Shown here in pieces: positions 42,622 through 51,902 of a stretch of DNA of 64,000 nt; position 1 is the first letter of the stretch, and every line of letters begins with the position of its first letter. The stretch lies in contig NZ_VIGB01000003.1 in the NCBI RefSeq assembly GCF_006636205.1, positions 4,392,501-4,456,500 of the forward strand, written 5' to 3'. A model generated the notes under the pieces. That model was not told where the DNA came from, ran no database searches, and worked only from the letters and a program-made list of their open reading frames with translations. Both the position numbers and the translations under genes were made by a program. The DNA comes from Kitasatospora acidiphila. GTDB lineage: Bacteria > Actinomycetota > Actinomycetes > Streptomycetales > Streptomycetaceae.

Positions 42622-43440
42622 TCACCCCGCCCCCGTGCGGAACACCGGCCAGCCGATCTCGGTGCGCCAGCGGCCGCTGTCCGGGGTGTCGCGGGGGCCG
42701 ACCAGGTAGTGCTCGCGGATCGGGCCGTCGACCGGCAGGGCGTGGCGGGCGACGTGGGCGGCCAGCACTCCGTACGTCTGGGCGGTGTCGACGGCGGGCC
42801 CTGCGTGGACCATGACGGCCAGGTCCACCGCGGGCAGGGCGGTGGCGGTGGCGCGGCCCAGGGGGCGGACGGGGGCCGCGCACGGCACGTAGACGGTGAC
42901 GGTGCCGCGGTGCTCGGCGAAGAAGTCGTCACCGTAGACCCCGCCGGGTGGGCCGTCCGGCGTCGCGCCCTGGGCGGCCAGCAGGCCGTAGAGCTCCCCG
43001 AGGGCACCCTGGAGCCAGAGGCAGGCATCGGCGACGGCGACCGTCTCGGTGATCGCCAGCACCGGGGTCTCGGGCACGGCGCGCAGCTCCAACTCGACCT
43101 CGGTGGCGGGCGCGAGCAGGTTCCGCAGGGCCTCGACGGCGCCCTGGGTGCGGGCCAACTCGGCTTCCATCCGGGATAGATGAGCGGTCAGCCGGCCATT
43201 GCGGGACGCCAGGTCCGGCGCCGCCAGCAGCGCCTGGATCTCCTCCAGCGGCATGTCCAGATCCCGCAGCCGCCGGATCACCTGCGCCGCGCCGATCTGC
43301 TCCACCTCGTACCGCCGGTAGCCCGTCACCGGGTCCACGGCGGCCGGCTCCAGCAGGCCCAACTGGTGGTAGTGGCGCAGGGTCTTGACGGTCAGGTGGG
43401 TGGCCCGGGAGAAGTCGCCGATCGAGAGGTAGCTCGCCAT
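42622..43440 (-). CDS. MerR-family regulator with GyrI-like effector domain
   Basis: A 272-aa BmrR-like regulator. The N-terminal winged HTH reads FSRATHLTVKTLRHYHQLGL, then PVTGYRRYEVEQIGAAQVI; a coiled coil follows and the C-terminal half is a GyrI-like effector-binding domain, which binds hydrophobic or cationic drugs. ATG at 43440. Targets unknown. The convergent direction and nearby HxlR gene give no clear operon. Confidence 0.87.
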   Translation of the reverse strand: MASYLSIGDFSRATHLTVKTLRHYHQLGLLEPAAVDPVTGYRRYEVEQIGAAQVIRRLRDLDMPLEEIQALLAAPDLASRNGRLTAHLSRMEAELARTQGAVEALRNLLAPATEVELELRAVPETPVLAITETVAVADACLWLQGALGELYGLLAAQGATPDGPPGGVYGDDFFAEHRGTVTVYVPCAAPVRPLGRATATALPAVDLAVMVHAGPAVDTAQTYGVLAAHVARHALPVDGPIREHYLVGPRDTPDSGRWRTEIGWPVFRTGAG

Positions 43441-43504
43441 GGCCCCATTCTGCGGGTCCCCCGCGGGGAGGGTTCCCCCGGCCGCCTCCGCCGCGACTAC
43501 CACT

Positions 43505-43879
43505 TCACGGTGAAGCAGCTGACGCCTGCTCAGCAACAGCGACGAACCCGATGCCGGTGCGCGACGCCCGCTGCTCTCCCCAGGCATAGAGGGCGTTCAG
43601 CACCGGCACCAGGCTCTCGCCCTCCTCGGTCAGCCGGTACGACACGGCCAGCGGCGGCTTGCCGCAGTCGGAGTGACGCGCGATCAGACCGCGCTCCTCC
43701 AGCGAACGCAGGCGCTGCACCAGCACCTTCTCGCTGACCTGCGGCACCCGCCGGCGCAGCGCGCCGTACCGGTGGACACCCTCCTTGAGCAGCGACAGCA
43801 CGATCGTCGCCCATTTGCCGCCGATCACGTCCAGCGCCAACTCCACCGGACAGTAGAACAGTTGATCGTCCTTAGCCAT
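43505..43879 (-). CDS. HxlR-family transcriptional regulator
   Basis: A 124-aa HxlR regulator. The core is LALDVIGGKWATIVLSLLKE, LRRRVPQVSEKVLVQRLRSL and SYRLTEEGESLVPVL. A Cys in LFYCPVELA, near the start, is at the position often used for sensing electrophiles or redox changes. It is divergent from the ABM-truncated haemoglobin gene with 74 bases between, and a palindrome lies there. Confidence 0.88.
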   Translation of the reverse strand: MAKDDQLFYCPVELALDVIGGKWATIVLSLLKEGVHRYGALRRRVPQVSEKVLVQRLRSLEERGLIARHSDCGKPPLAVSYRLTEEGESLVPVLNALYAWGEQRASRTGIGFVAVAEQASAASP

Positions 43880-43898
43880 CGACTACGCCAATCCGGGT

Positions 43899-43916
43899 AC
43901 TTACCGCCAGGTCAGT
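43899..43916. promoter_or_regulatory. HxlR-type operator in the divergent interval
   Basis: ACTTACC-GCCA-GGTCAGT, two arms that match at six of seven positions, is the right size for a dimeric HxlR site between the regulator and the haemoglobin-fusion gene. Confidence 0.5.
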
Positions 43917-43953
43917 TCTTGTCTCGCCCGCCGCACTGCGCTTGAGTCGCCCC

Positions 43954-44715
43954 ATGATTATCGAGTACATCCGCTACCGCATCGACGGCGCCCGCCGCGA
44001 GGCCTTCGAACAGGCCTACCAGCGGGCCGCCGACGCCCTGCAACAAGCCGAGCAGTGCGTGGACTACGAGCTGACCCGCTGCACCGAGGACCCCCGGGAC
44101 TACATCCTGCGGATCCGCTGGACCTCCGCCGAGGACCACCTCCAGGGCTTCCGCAAGGGCGAGCACTTCGCGGCCTTCTTCGCCGAGATCCGCCCGTACG
44201 TCCAGGACATCGAGGAGATGCGGCACTACGAGGCGACCCCGGTGGCCGGCCGGGGAGGCTCCACCCCGACGCTGTACGAATGGGCCGGCGGGCAGCCCGC
44301 GTTGGAGCGGCTGTTCACCAGGTTCTACCAGCGGGTGGACGAAGACCCGCTGCTGGCACCGGTCTTCGCCGACAAGGAGCCCGACCACGCACTGAGCGTC
44401 GCGGCCTGGCTGGGCGAGGTGTTCGGCGGTCCGGCCCGCTACAGCACCGAACGCGGCGGCCACCGCCACATGGCGGCCCGCCACCTGGGTCGCGGCATCA
44501 CCGAGCAGCAGCGGCGCCGGTGGGTCGCACTGCTGCTGGACACCGCTGACGAGGTGGAACTGCCTGCCGACCCCGAGTTCCGCGCCGTCCTCGCCTACTA
44601 CCTGGAGTGGGGCACCCGGATGGCCCTGCTCTACTCGGGCCCGACCCCGCCCCCGCTGCCGGAAACGCCGATGCCGCGCTGGGACTGGGGCATCACCCCG
44701 CCGTACCGGGGCTGA
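43954..44715 (+). CDS. ABM-domain / group II truncated haemoglobin fusion
   Basis: A 253-aa two-domain protein. Residues 1-95 form an antibiotic-biosynthesis-monooxygenase-type ferredoxin-like fold (MIIEYIRYRIDG, YELTRCTEDPRDYILRIRW). Residues about 115-245 form a truncated haemoglobin (LERLFTRFYQRVDEDPLLAP, RHMAARHLGRGITEQQRRRW), with the proximal His in the RHLG helix and a Trp at the group II G8 position. The fusion would join an oxygen or nitric-oxide haem site to a monooxygenase-like domain. ATG at 43954. Confidence 0.82.
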   Translation: MIIEYIRYRIDGARREAFEQAYQRAADALQQAEQCVDYELTRCTEDPRDYILRIRWTSAEDHLQGFRKGEHFAAFFAEIRPYVQDIEEMRHYEATPVAGRGGSTPTLYEWAGGQPALERLFTRFYQRVDEDPLLAPVFADKEPDHALSVAAWLGEVFGGPARYSTERGGHRHMAARHLGRGITEQQRRRWVALLLDTADEVELPADPEFRAVLAYYLEWGTRMALLYSGPTPPPLPETPMPRWDWGITPPYRG

Positions 44716-44768
44716 CGGCGCCGGTACCCGCCGTGCCGCAGCCACGGACAACCGGCCCGCGAGGATGG

Positions 44769-44807
44769 CAAGCTGAGGGCGGGCCGGGAACGGCCCGCCG
44801 CAGCTTG
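44769..44807 (+). terminator. Hairpin terminator after the haemoglobin fusion
   Basis: GGCGGGCCG (44778-44786) and its complement (44791-44799) form the inner stem; CAAGCTG/CAGCTTG add an outer stem. A CTTTT run follows. Confidence 0.7.
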
Positions 44808-44831
44808 CTTTTCGACACTCGGGGAGATCGC

Positions 44832-46349
44832 ATGACCAGTACGGTGACGGAGTCGGAGGTCGCGGTGGTCGGTGCCGGGCCGACCGGGCTGCTGCTGGCC
44901 GGGGATCTGGCGGCCGCCGGGGTCAAGGTGGTGGTGCTGGAGAAGCGCGCCGCGGAGTCCAACCTGACCCGGGCGTTCGCCGTGCACGCCCGCTCCCTGG
45001 AGCAGTTGGACGCCCGGGGCCTGGCCGATGAGCTGATCGCCACCGGCACCCCGGTCAGCCGGCTGCGGCTGTTCAACAACCTGGAGCTGGACCTCGGGCA
45101 GTTGCCCAGCCGGTTCCCGTTCGTGCTGATCACCCCCCAGTCGCACACCGAACGGCTGCTCCAGGAGCGGGCGTTGAAGGCCGGCGCGGTGCTGCTGCGG
45201 GACCACCGGGTGACCGGTCTGCGGCAGGACGCCGACGGGGTGACGCTGCAGGCGCAGACCGCCGACGGGCCGGTGAGCCACCGCGCCCGATACGTGGTGG
45301 GGGCCGACGGGGTGCGCAGCTCGGTGCGCGAGCTGGCCGGCATCCCGTTCCCCGGCGAGTCGGTGGTCAACTCGGTGGTGCTGGCGGACGTTCGGCTGGA
45401 GCGGACGCCGGGCGAGCTGCTGTCGGTCGGCGCCACCGGCGACGGCTTCGCCTTCGTGGTGCCGTTCGGGGACGGCTGGTACCGGGTGATCGCCTGGGAC
45501 CGCCACCACCAACTCCCGGACGACGCACCGGTGGAGCTGGCCGACCTGGCCGAGCTGACCCGCCGGGCGCTGGGCGAGGACTACGGGCTGCACGACCCCC
45601 GCTGGATGTCCCGGTTCCACAGCGACGAGCGGCAGGCGCCGCGCTACCGGGACGGCCGGGTGCTGCTGGCCGGGGACGCCGCGCACTGCCACTCCCCGGC
45701 CGGCGGGCAGGGCATGAACACCGGCCTGCAGGACGCCGCCAACCTCAGCTGGAAGCTGGCCGCGGTGGTCCACGGGCAGGCACCGGAGAGCCTGTTGGAC
45801 AGCTACCAGGACGAGCGGCACCCGGTCGGCAAGCTGGTGCTGCGGCTGTCCGGCGGGCTGATCCGGATGGCGCTGGCGCAGTCCACCCCGCTGCGGGCGG
45901 TGCGCTCGATGGTCGGCGGGATGGGCGGGGTGGTCAACCCGCTGGTGGCGCGCGGCGCCCGGCTGGTCTCCGGGATCGGGATCCACTACCGCGCCGAGCC
46001 GGGCTCGCACCCGCTGGCCGGCAAGCGGGTGCCGGACCTGCGACTGGCCCAGGACGCCCCGGACGCCCCCGGCCGGCTCTACGAGGCGTTGCGGGCCGGG
46101 AAGTTCGTGCTGGTGAGCACCGACGAGCGGGCACCCGGCTCGGTCTTCAGCGGGCTGGAGCCGGAGGTCACGGCGCCCTGGCGGGGTCGGCTGGTGCACG
46201 CGGCCCCCGCCGACCCGCACGGCAAGCTGCGGGCCACCGTGCTGCTGGTGCGCCCGGACGGCTACGCGGCCTGGGCGGCGTCCGACCCCAGCCGGGAGGA
46301 GCTGCGCCGGGCCCTGGTGCGGTGGGTGGGCGAGCCCGCCGGGGAGTGA
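44832..46349 (+). CDS. FAD-dependent aromatic monooxygenase
   Basis: A 505-aa class A flavin monooxygenase. The Rossmann motif VAVVGAGPTGLLLAGDL is at the N-terminus, followed by YVVGADGVRSSVRELAG and RVLLAGDAAHCHSPAGGQG (the DG and GD motifs). The C-terminal thioredoxin-like region is shortened. Such enzymes hydroxylate phenols, polyketides or antibiotics such as rifamycin. GGGGAG precedes the ATG. It stands alone between the haemoglobin fusion and an MpaB-like gene. Confidence 0.9.
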   Translation: MTSTVTESEVAVVGAGPTGLLLAGDLAAAGVKVVVLEKRAAESNLTRAFAVHARSLEQLDARGLADELIATGTPVSRLRLFNNLELDLGQLPSRFPFVLITPQSHTERLLQERALKAGAVLLRDHRVTGLRQDADGVTLQAQTADGPVSHRARYVVGADGVRSSVRELAGIPFPGESVVNSVVLADVRLERTPGELLSVGATGDGFAFVVPFGDGWYRVIAWDRHHQLPDDAPVELADLAELTRRALGEDYGLHDPRWMSRFHSDERQAPRYRDGRVLLAGDAAHCHSPAGGQGMNTGLQDAANLSWKLAAVVHGQAPESLLDSYQDERHPVGKLVLRLSGGLIRMALAQSTPLRAVRSMVGGMGGVVNPLVARGARLVSGIGIHYRAEPGSHPLAGKRVPDLRLAQDAPDAPGRLYEALRAGKFVLVSTDERAPGSVFSGLEPEVTAPWRGRLVHAAPADPHGKLRATVLLVRPDGYAAWAASDPSREELRRALVRWVGEPAGE

Positions 46350-46393
46350 GCTGATCGCTGCTCAGTTCGACTGCTGTGCGACGATACGTCGCT

Positions 46394-47290
46394 ATGAAGC
46401 GCTTCGACCGCCTGCGCCAGATCCGCCGTCTCGACCCGGAGCGGGACTGCCTGGAGATCTACCGGCTCTCCTCGGCCTACGAGTTCCCGTGGGACCACAC
46501 CAGGGCCCTGGAGCTGGCGCTCTACCGCACCTACGCGGTGCCGAGCATCGGGCGGCTGCTGGACCGGACGGCCGAACTGACCGACCGGTCCCAGAAGCGC
46601 TACGACGACACCTCGCTGCTGCTGGGCGCGGTGGTGGAGCACGGCTTCGACAGCGAGCGCGGCCGGATGGCGATCCGCCGGATCAACCGGATGCACCACC
46701 GCTACGACATCAGCAACGAGGACATGCGCTACGTGCTCTGCACCTTCGTGGTGGTGCCCAAGCGGTGGATCGCCGAGTACGGCTGGCGGCGTCTCAGCGA
46801 GCACGAACTGCGGGCCACCGCCGCCTACTACCGGCGGCTCGGCGAGCTGATGGGCATCCAGGACCTCCCGAGCACCCACCAGGAGTTCGAGGAGTGCCTG
46901 GACGCCTACGAGGCCGAGCACTTCGGTTGGGACGAGGGGGCCCGCCGGGTCTCCGACGCCACGTTGGGGCTGATGGCCTCCTGGTACCCGGCACCGCTGC
47001 GGCCGGCGGTCAGGGCGGCCAGTCGGGCGCTGCTCGACGAGCCGCTGCGCCGGGCCTTCCGGTATCCGGACCCGGCCCCGCTGACCGTCTCGCTGGTCTC
47101 CGGTGCGCTGCGGCTGCGGGCCCGCGTGGTGCGGGCCCTGCCGCCGCGCCGCCGGCCGCACTGGACCCGGCAGAACCCGGAGATCAGGAGCTACCGGGCC
47201 GGCTTCCGGATCCCCGAGCTCGGCACCTTCCCGAGCGCGGGGGCCGGCTGCCCGGTGCGCCCCTCGGGCCCGCCGCCGGCCGAGGGATAA
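46394..47290 (+). CDS. MpaB-like (DUF2236) oxygenase-family protein
   Basis: A 298-aa protein of the DUF2236/latex-clearing-protein superfamily: FDSERGRMAIRRINRMHHRY, then EDMRYVLCTFVVVPKRWI and RATAAYYRRLGELMGI. Characterised members bind haem b and act as oxygenases. ATG at 46394 is preferred to GTG at 46376. It lies 44 bases after the FAD monooxygenase and may share its transcript. Substrate unknown. Confidence 0.8.
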   Translation: MKRFDRLRQIRRLDPERDCLEIYRLSSAYEFPWDHTRALELALYRTYAVPSIGRLLDRTAELTDRSQKRYDDTSLLLGAVVEHGFDSERGRMAIRRINRMHHRYDISNEDMRYVLCTFVVVPKRWIAEYGWRRLSEHELRATAAYYRRLGELMGIQDLPSTHQEFEECLDAYEAEHFGWDEGARRVSDATLGLMASWYPAPLRPAVRAASRALLDEPLRRAFRYPDPAPLTVSLVSGALRLRARVVRALPPRRRPHWTRQNPEIRSYRAGFRIPELGTFPSAGAGCPVRPSGPPPAEG

Positions 47291-47563
47291 CCGACCGGCG
47301 AAGCGCCGTCGGAACGCTCCCGAACTACCGGCTCCCGCGCGGCGCCGGCGCTTCGATTGTCTATACCAATCCTATTCACTGTATGGAAATTGCTTCACTC
47401 AGTTGAATTCGCCGGTTTCCACACTTGACTGTTATTTGTCAGTTCATTACCTGATCATTGCTCAACTCCCAGGTAACTTCTGGGATCTTCATCAGAAGCG
47501 TTTTCGACCCCACACGTAAGAACGTCTGCCGACGCCTGCGCGCGTCGGCTGGAGGAGGAGCCC
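47291..47563 (+). promoter_or_regulatory. AT-rich promoter region of the protease gene
   Basis: A 273-bp region of unusually low GC. TTGTCTATACCA (47357-47368) matches 10 of 12 bases of the DasR-type site TGGTCTAGACCA, and TCCCAG (47467-47472) pairs with CTGGGA (47480-47485). Regulation by DasR or another factor is speculative. Confidence 0.35.
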
Positions 47564-49981
47564 GTGCGTCCCCGCCCCCTCGCCCTCGCCGCCGCGATAG
47601 CCCTGCTGCCGCTCTCGGTCGCTTCGCTGGGCATCAGTAGCGCCCAGGCCGCCACCCCCAATGCCGCGGCCCCGCGGGTGGCACTGCCCGACACCGTCGC
47701 CCCGGCGGTGGCCCACTCGCAGAAGCAGGGCGACGTCCCCGCGAACCAGCAGCTCACCGTCGCCGTCGGCCTGAAGCTGCGCAACAGCGCGGACCTGGAC
47801 GCCTTCCTGGCGCAGGTCTCCAACCCCAAGTCGCCGCAGTACGGCCACTACCTGACCCCGCAGCAGTTCGCCGACCGGTACGCCCCCACCCAGGCCGACA
47901 TCGACCACGTGGTCAAGTACCTGGCGTCGCACGGCCTGACCGCCACGGTCTCGGCCAACCGCCAGGTGATCGACGCCAAGGGCACCGCGACCCAGATGTC
48001 GGCGGCCTTCGGCACCCACGAGAGCGCCTACTTCGACGCCCACCAGCAGAAGAAGTTCTTCGCCAACGACGGCGCCGCCTCGCTGCCGGCCGACGTCGCC
48101 TCGCTGGTGGCCGGCGTGGGCGGCCTGTCCAACCACACGGTGCGCACCCCGAGCCTGGCCAAGCCCGGCAACGCGGCCCCGAACGCCGCCCCGAGCGGCT
48201 ACGGCCCGGGCCAGTACGACGGCGCCTACAACCTGAACAAGGTCGGCGCCGACGGCACCGGCGTCAAGGTCGCGCTCTGGGAGTTCGACGGCTACAAGTC
48301 GTCCAACCTCACCACCTACGACAGCCAGTACGGCCTGACCGGCCCCGCCGTCACCACCGTCCCGGTGGACGGCCAGAACTACGACAGCGCCCCCGGCCAG
48401 GGCCAGGGCGAGGTCGAGCTGGACTCGGAGATCGTCCGCGGTGTCGCCCCCAAGGCCACCCAGCTGATCTACGAGGCCCCCAACAACGACCAGGGCGAGA
48501 TCGACATGGCCGCCAAGATCGTGGCGGACAACCAGGCCTCGGTGATCTCCATATCCTGGGGCTCCTGCGAGCCGGACACCACCGCCTCGGTGATGACCAC
48601 GGTCTCCAACTCCTTCAAGCAGGCCGCCGCCCAGGGCATCTCGGCCTACTCCGCCTCCGGTGACGACGGCTCGCGCGACTGCACCCGCTCGACCAGCGGT
48701 GCGGGCGTCAAGGCGGTCGACTACCCGGCTTCGGACCCGTACGTGACCGGCGTCGGCGGCACCAACCTGCAGCTGTCCGGCACCAACTACGGCTCGGAGA
48801 GCGCCTGGAGCACCGCCGGCGGCGGCGTCTCCACCCAGTTCGGCAAGCCGTCCTGGCAGACCGGCACCGGCATCAGCGGCACCATGCGCACCGTGCCGGA
48901 CGTCTCCTCCAACGCCGACCCGAACAGCGGCTTCGCCATCTACACCCAGGGCACCTCCGCCCCGGGCTGGCAGGTCTACGGCGGCACCAGCGCCGCGGCC
49001 CCGCTCTGGTCCGGATACACCGCGCTCTTCAACCAGAAGGCCAAGGCGGCCGGCAAGGCCAACCTCGGCCAGGCCAACCCGGCGCTCTACCAGGTCGCCA
49101 ACTCCTCGGCGTACGGCACCGCCTTCCACGACGTCACCACCGGTGCCAACCAGGACTTCTCGACCAAGACCGGCTACGACCAGGTCACCGGCTGGGGCTC
49201 CCCGGTCGCCGACGCGCTGACCACCGCGCTGCTGGGCGGCTCGGGCTCGGGCACCGGCGGCAACACCGTGACCGTGACCAACCCGGGCAACCAGACCGGC
49301 ACCGTCGGCACCGCCGTCTCGCTCCAGGTCAAGGGCACCGACTCGGCCTCGGGCCAGACCCTGAGCTACTCGGCCACCGGCCTGCCGGCCGGCCTGTCGA
49401 TCAGCTCCTCGGGCCTGATCAGCGGCACCCCGACCGCCGCGGGCAGCAGCACCGTCACGGTCACCGCCAAGGACAGCACCGGCGCCACCGCGGCCGCCAG
49501 CTTCACCTTCACGGTCGCCTCGGCGTCCAGTTGCACCCCGGGCCATCTGATCGGCAACGGCGGCTTCGAGTCCGGCACCTCGCCGTGGACCGCCTCCTCC
49601 GGCGTCATCACCAACAGCACCGGTGAGGCCGCCCACAGCGGCAGCTACTACGCCTGGCTGGACGGCTACGGCACCACCCACACCGACACCCTGTCGCAGA
49701 AGGTCACCATCCCGGCCAACTGCACGGGCACCTTCACCTTCTGGCTGCACGTCGACACCGCCGAGACCGGCAGCACCGCGTACGACACCCTGAAGCTGAC
49801 CGCCAACGGCACCCAGCTGAAGACCTGGTCGAACGTGGACGCCGCCAACGGCTACGTCCAGCAGACCGTCGACCTGTCCGCCTACGCCGGCCAGACCGTC
49901 ACCCTGCAGTTCACCGGCACCGAGGACTCCAGCAACCAGACCAGCTTCGTCATCGACGACGCGAACCTGAACGTGGGCTGA
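47564..49981 (+). CDS. Secreted S53 sedolisin-family protease with C-terminal modules
   Basis: An 805-aa secreted serine-carboxyl protease. In order: a signal peptide (LALAAAIALLPLSVASLG, ending AQAA), a pro-kumamolisin activation domain (about 40-185) and a catalytic domain with Glu and Asp in GQGEVELDSEI, the oxyanion Asp in SASGDDGSRD and the nucleophilic Ser in YGGTSAAAPLWSG. Two added modules follow: an Ig-like putative domain (about 560-655, GTVGTAVSLQVKGTDSA) and a jelly-roll-like domain (LIGNGGFESGTSPW onward). Active at acidic pH by family precedent. GTG start with GAGGAGGAG upstream. Confidence 0.92.
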   Translation: MRPRPLALAAAIALLPLSVASLGISSAQAATPNAAAPRVALPDTVAPAVAHSQKQGDVPANQQLTVAVGLKLRNSADLDAFLAQVSNPKSPQYGHYLTPQQFADRYAPTQADIDHVVKYLASHGLTATVSANRQVIDAKGTATQMSAAFGTHESAYFDAHQQKKFFANDGAASLPADVASLVAGVGGLSNHTVRTPSLAKPGNAAPNAAPSGYGPGQYDGAYNLNKVGADGTGVKVALWEFDGYKSSNLTTYDSQYGLTGPAVTTVPVDGQNYDSAPGQGQGEVELDSEIVRGVAPKATQLIYEAPNNDQGEIDMAAKIVADNQASVISISWGSCEPDTTASVMTTVSNSFKQAAAQGISAYSASGDDGSRDCTRSTSGAGVKAVDYPASDPYVTGVGGTNLQLSGTNYGSESAWSTAGGGVSTQFGKPSWQTGTGISGTMRTVPDVSSNADPNSGFAIYTQGTSAPGWQVYGGTSAAAPLWSGYTALFNQKAKAAGKANLGQANPALYQVANSSAYGTAFHDVTTGANQDFSTKTGYDQVTGWGSPVADALTTALLGGSGSGTGGNTVTVTNPGNQTGTVGTAVSLQVKGTDSASGQTLSYSATGLPAGLSISSSGLISGTPTAAGSSTVTVTAKDSTGATAAASFTFTVASASSCTPGHLIGNGGFESGTSPWTASSGVITNSTGEAAHSGSYYAWLDGYGTTHTDTLSQKVTIPANCTGTFTFWLHVDTAETGSTAYDTLKLTANGTQLKTWSNVDAANGYVQQTVDLSAYAGQTVTLQFTGTEDSSNQTSFVIDDANLNVG

Positions 49982-50047
49982 CAACAAACCGTCATCACCT
50001 GGTAGCGCGCAGATACCGATTTGCCGAATAATCCCAGGGAGTGAGAC

Positions 50048-50086
50048 AACCCGCTGTTTCCGGGCAATGCCCGGAAACAGCGGGTT
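50048..50086 (+). terminator. Strong hairpin terminator after the protease
   Basis: A perfect 18-bp stem (left arm AACCCGCTGTTTCCGGGC at 50048-50065, right arm 50069-50086) with a three-base loop, followed by TGTTGC. Confidence 0.85.
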
Positions 50087-50295
50087 TGTTGCATTCTTGT
50101 TTCCAGCCTTTGGAGATGCCGATAACAACGTGAAGTTAATTTGTCGTGACCACTGTCATAGGGGCCCGCAGATGACGTAGCCTCTGGTGCCTGCGTAAGG
50201 TTCCTTCAGCTCGGTGGTGTCCCCACAACGCCATCGGGCCGGTCCCGCCGCGTAATCTCCGGGCAACGGGGCGGCTGGTGGGGAAGGTTATTCGC

Positions 50296-51330
50296 ATGGG
50301 CTCGCAATACCAGCAGAACTCCGGGCATCTCCGTCTGGTGGAGCAGCGGCAGACGGCCTCGGTGCTGCTGCGCGGCCAGTCGGTTCCGCAGATCGACCTG
50401 CGGCCGGTCACCGCGCCCTGCCCGGCCGTGCCGGCGGCGGGCGGCAATTTCGCCCAGACGCTGCACAGCGCCATCGAGGCCAGCGGGCTGAGCCTGGACC
50501 GGATCCGCACCGAACTGGCCCAGCAGGGCGTCAGGGTCAGTGTCACGACGCTCAGTTACTGGCGGCGCGGGCGCAGCCAGCCGGAGCGCGCCGCCTCGGT
50601 CCGTGCGGTCGGCCTGCTGGAGGAACTGCTCGGCCTGGAGACCACCGCGCTGTCCAGCCTGCTCGGCCCGCCCCGACCACGCGGCCGCTGGGTCGCCCAG
50701 CAGGCCCCGGACAGCCTGCCGGTCTCCGCGGTCTGGCCCGAGGAGCAGCAGGTCGCCGAGGTCTTCGAGGAGCTGGACGCCCCACCGATCAGCGAGTTGG
50801 AGCGGCTCAGCGTCCACGACTCCTACTACGTCAGCGCCCGTCGGCAGGGTCAACTGCTGCGCACCCGGCAGGTGGTGCGGGCCACCGTGCCCGAGGTGAC
50901 CCGCTGCCTGGTGGTGCATCAGGCCGACGCCAACGCGGCCGGCTGCCCGGAGATCACCGCGGTGCGGCACGCCCGGCTCGGCCGGGTGCGGCGCCGCCCG
51001 GGGATCGGGCTGCTGGTCGCCGAGCTGCTGCTGGACCGGCCGCTGGGGCTGGGCGACGCGGCGGTCTTCGAGTACGAGGTGGAGCTGCCGCCGTCCGAGC
51101 CGACCCAGCTGTACGGACGCAAGTTCGCCGTTCCGGTGCGGGAGTTCGTGCTCCAGGTGCACTTCGATCCGGCCGCGCTGCCGGCGCACTGCGAGCGCTA
51201 CGAGCGGGACGGCGGCGACGACCAGGACCGGGTGCGCGAGCGGCTCTGGATCGGCGCCTCGGCCAGCGTGCACGCCCTGGTCACCGACCAGCAGCCCGGC
51301 CAGACCGGGATCCGCTGGGAGTGGGACTGA
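50296..51330 (+). CDS. HTH regulator of unknown family
   Basis: A 344-aa protein. Residues about 55-100 form a helix-turn-helix of XRE type (LHSAIEASGLSLDRIRTELA, then GVRVSVTTLSYWRRGRSQPE); the rest (about 150-340) is a conserved actinobacterial domain of beta strands without recognised ligand. A G-rich ribosome site GGGGAAGG precedes ATG 50296; GTG 50278 is possible. It lies 55 bases before the TrmO-like gene. Confidence 0.7.
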   Translation: MGSQYQQNSGHLRLVEQRQTASVLLRGQSVPQIDLRPVTAPCPAVPAAGGNFAQTLHSAIEASGLSLDRIRTELAQQGVRVSVTTLSYWRRGRSQPERAASVRAVGLLEELLGLETTALSSLLGPPRPRGRWVAQQAPDSLPVSAVWPEEQQVAEVFEELDAPPISELERLSVHDSYYVSARRQGQLLRTRQVVRATVPEVTRCLVVHQADANAAGCPEITAVRHARLGRVRRRPGIGLLVAELLLDRPLGLGDAAVFEYEVELPPSEPTQLYGRKFAVPVREFVLQVHFDPAALPAHCERYERDGGDDQDRVRERLWIGASASVHALVTDQQPGQTGIRWEWD

Positions 51331-51385
51331 CGCGGGCGGAACCGATGCGGCATGATCGTCGGCAACGACGAGGCGCAGGGGAACG

Positions 51386-51850
51386 ATGAGCCTGGTGGAG
51401 CTGGAGCCGATCGGCACCGTGGTCGGCGGTCGCACCGAGGTGGAGGACGACGACTGGGGCCGGGTGGCCGCCGTGATCGAGCTGGACGGCGACCGGTACA
51501 CCGAGGAGGCGCTGCGCGGTCTGGACGCCTTCACGCACCTGGAGGTGGTCTTCCACTTCCACAAGGTGGCGCCGGAGAAGATCGAGACCACCGCCCGCCG
51601 GCCGCGCGGCAACCCGGACTGGCCCGAGGTCGGGATCTTCGCCCAGCGCGGCAAGAACCGGCCCAACCGGCTGGGCGTCTCCCGCTGCCGCCTGCTGAAG
51701 GTGGACGGCCTGCAGGTGCACGTCCAGGGGCTGGACGCGGTGGCCGGCACCCCGGTGCTGGACCTCAAGCCCTGGATGGCCGAGTTCGGCCCGCTTGGCG
51801 ACACCGCGCAGCCCGAGTGGGCGACCGAGCTGATGCGCCAGTACTACTGA
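51386..51850 (+). CDS. TrmO-like (TsaA/YaeB) tRNA methyltransferase-family protein
   Basis: A 154-aa protein of the TrmO family, the beta-barrel methyltransferases that modify N6-threonylcarbamoyladenosine at tRNA position 37. Motifs GLDAFTHLEVVFHFHKV, GIFAQRGKNRPNRLGVSRCR and LDLKPWM are diagnostic. The usual C-terminal extension is absent, as in many short actinobacterial members. ATG at 51386. It may act as a tRNA modifier or have another SAM-dependent role. Confidence 0.85.
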   Translation: MSLVELEPIGTVVGGRTEVEDDDWGRVAAVIELDGDRYTEEALRGLDAFTHLEVVFHFHKVAPEKIETTARRPRGNPDWPEVGIFAQRGKNRPNRLGVSRCRLLKVDGLQVHVQGLDAVAGTPVLDLKPWMAEFGPLGDTAQPEWATELMRQYY

Positions 51851-51902
51851 GGCCCCGAGTACCGATGAGGCCCCGAGCCGGCGTCATGCGAGAGTGCTCG
51901 GC

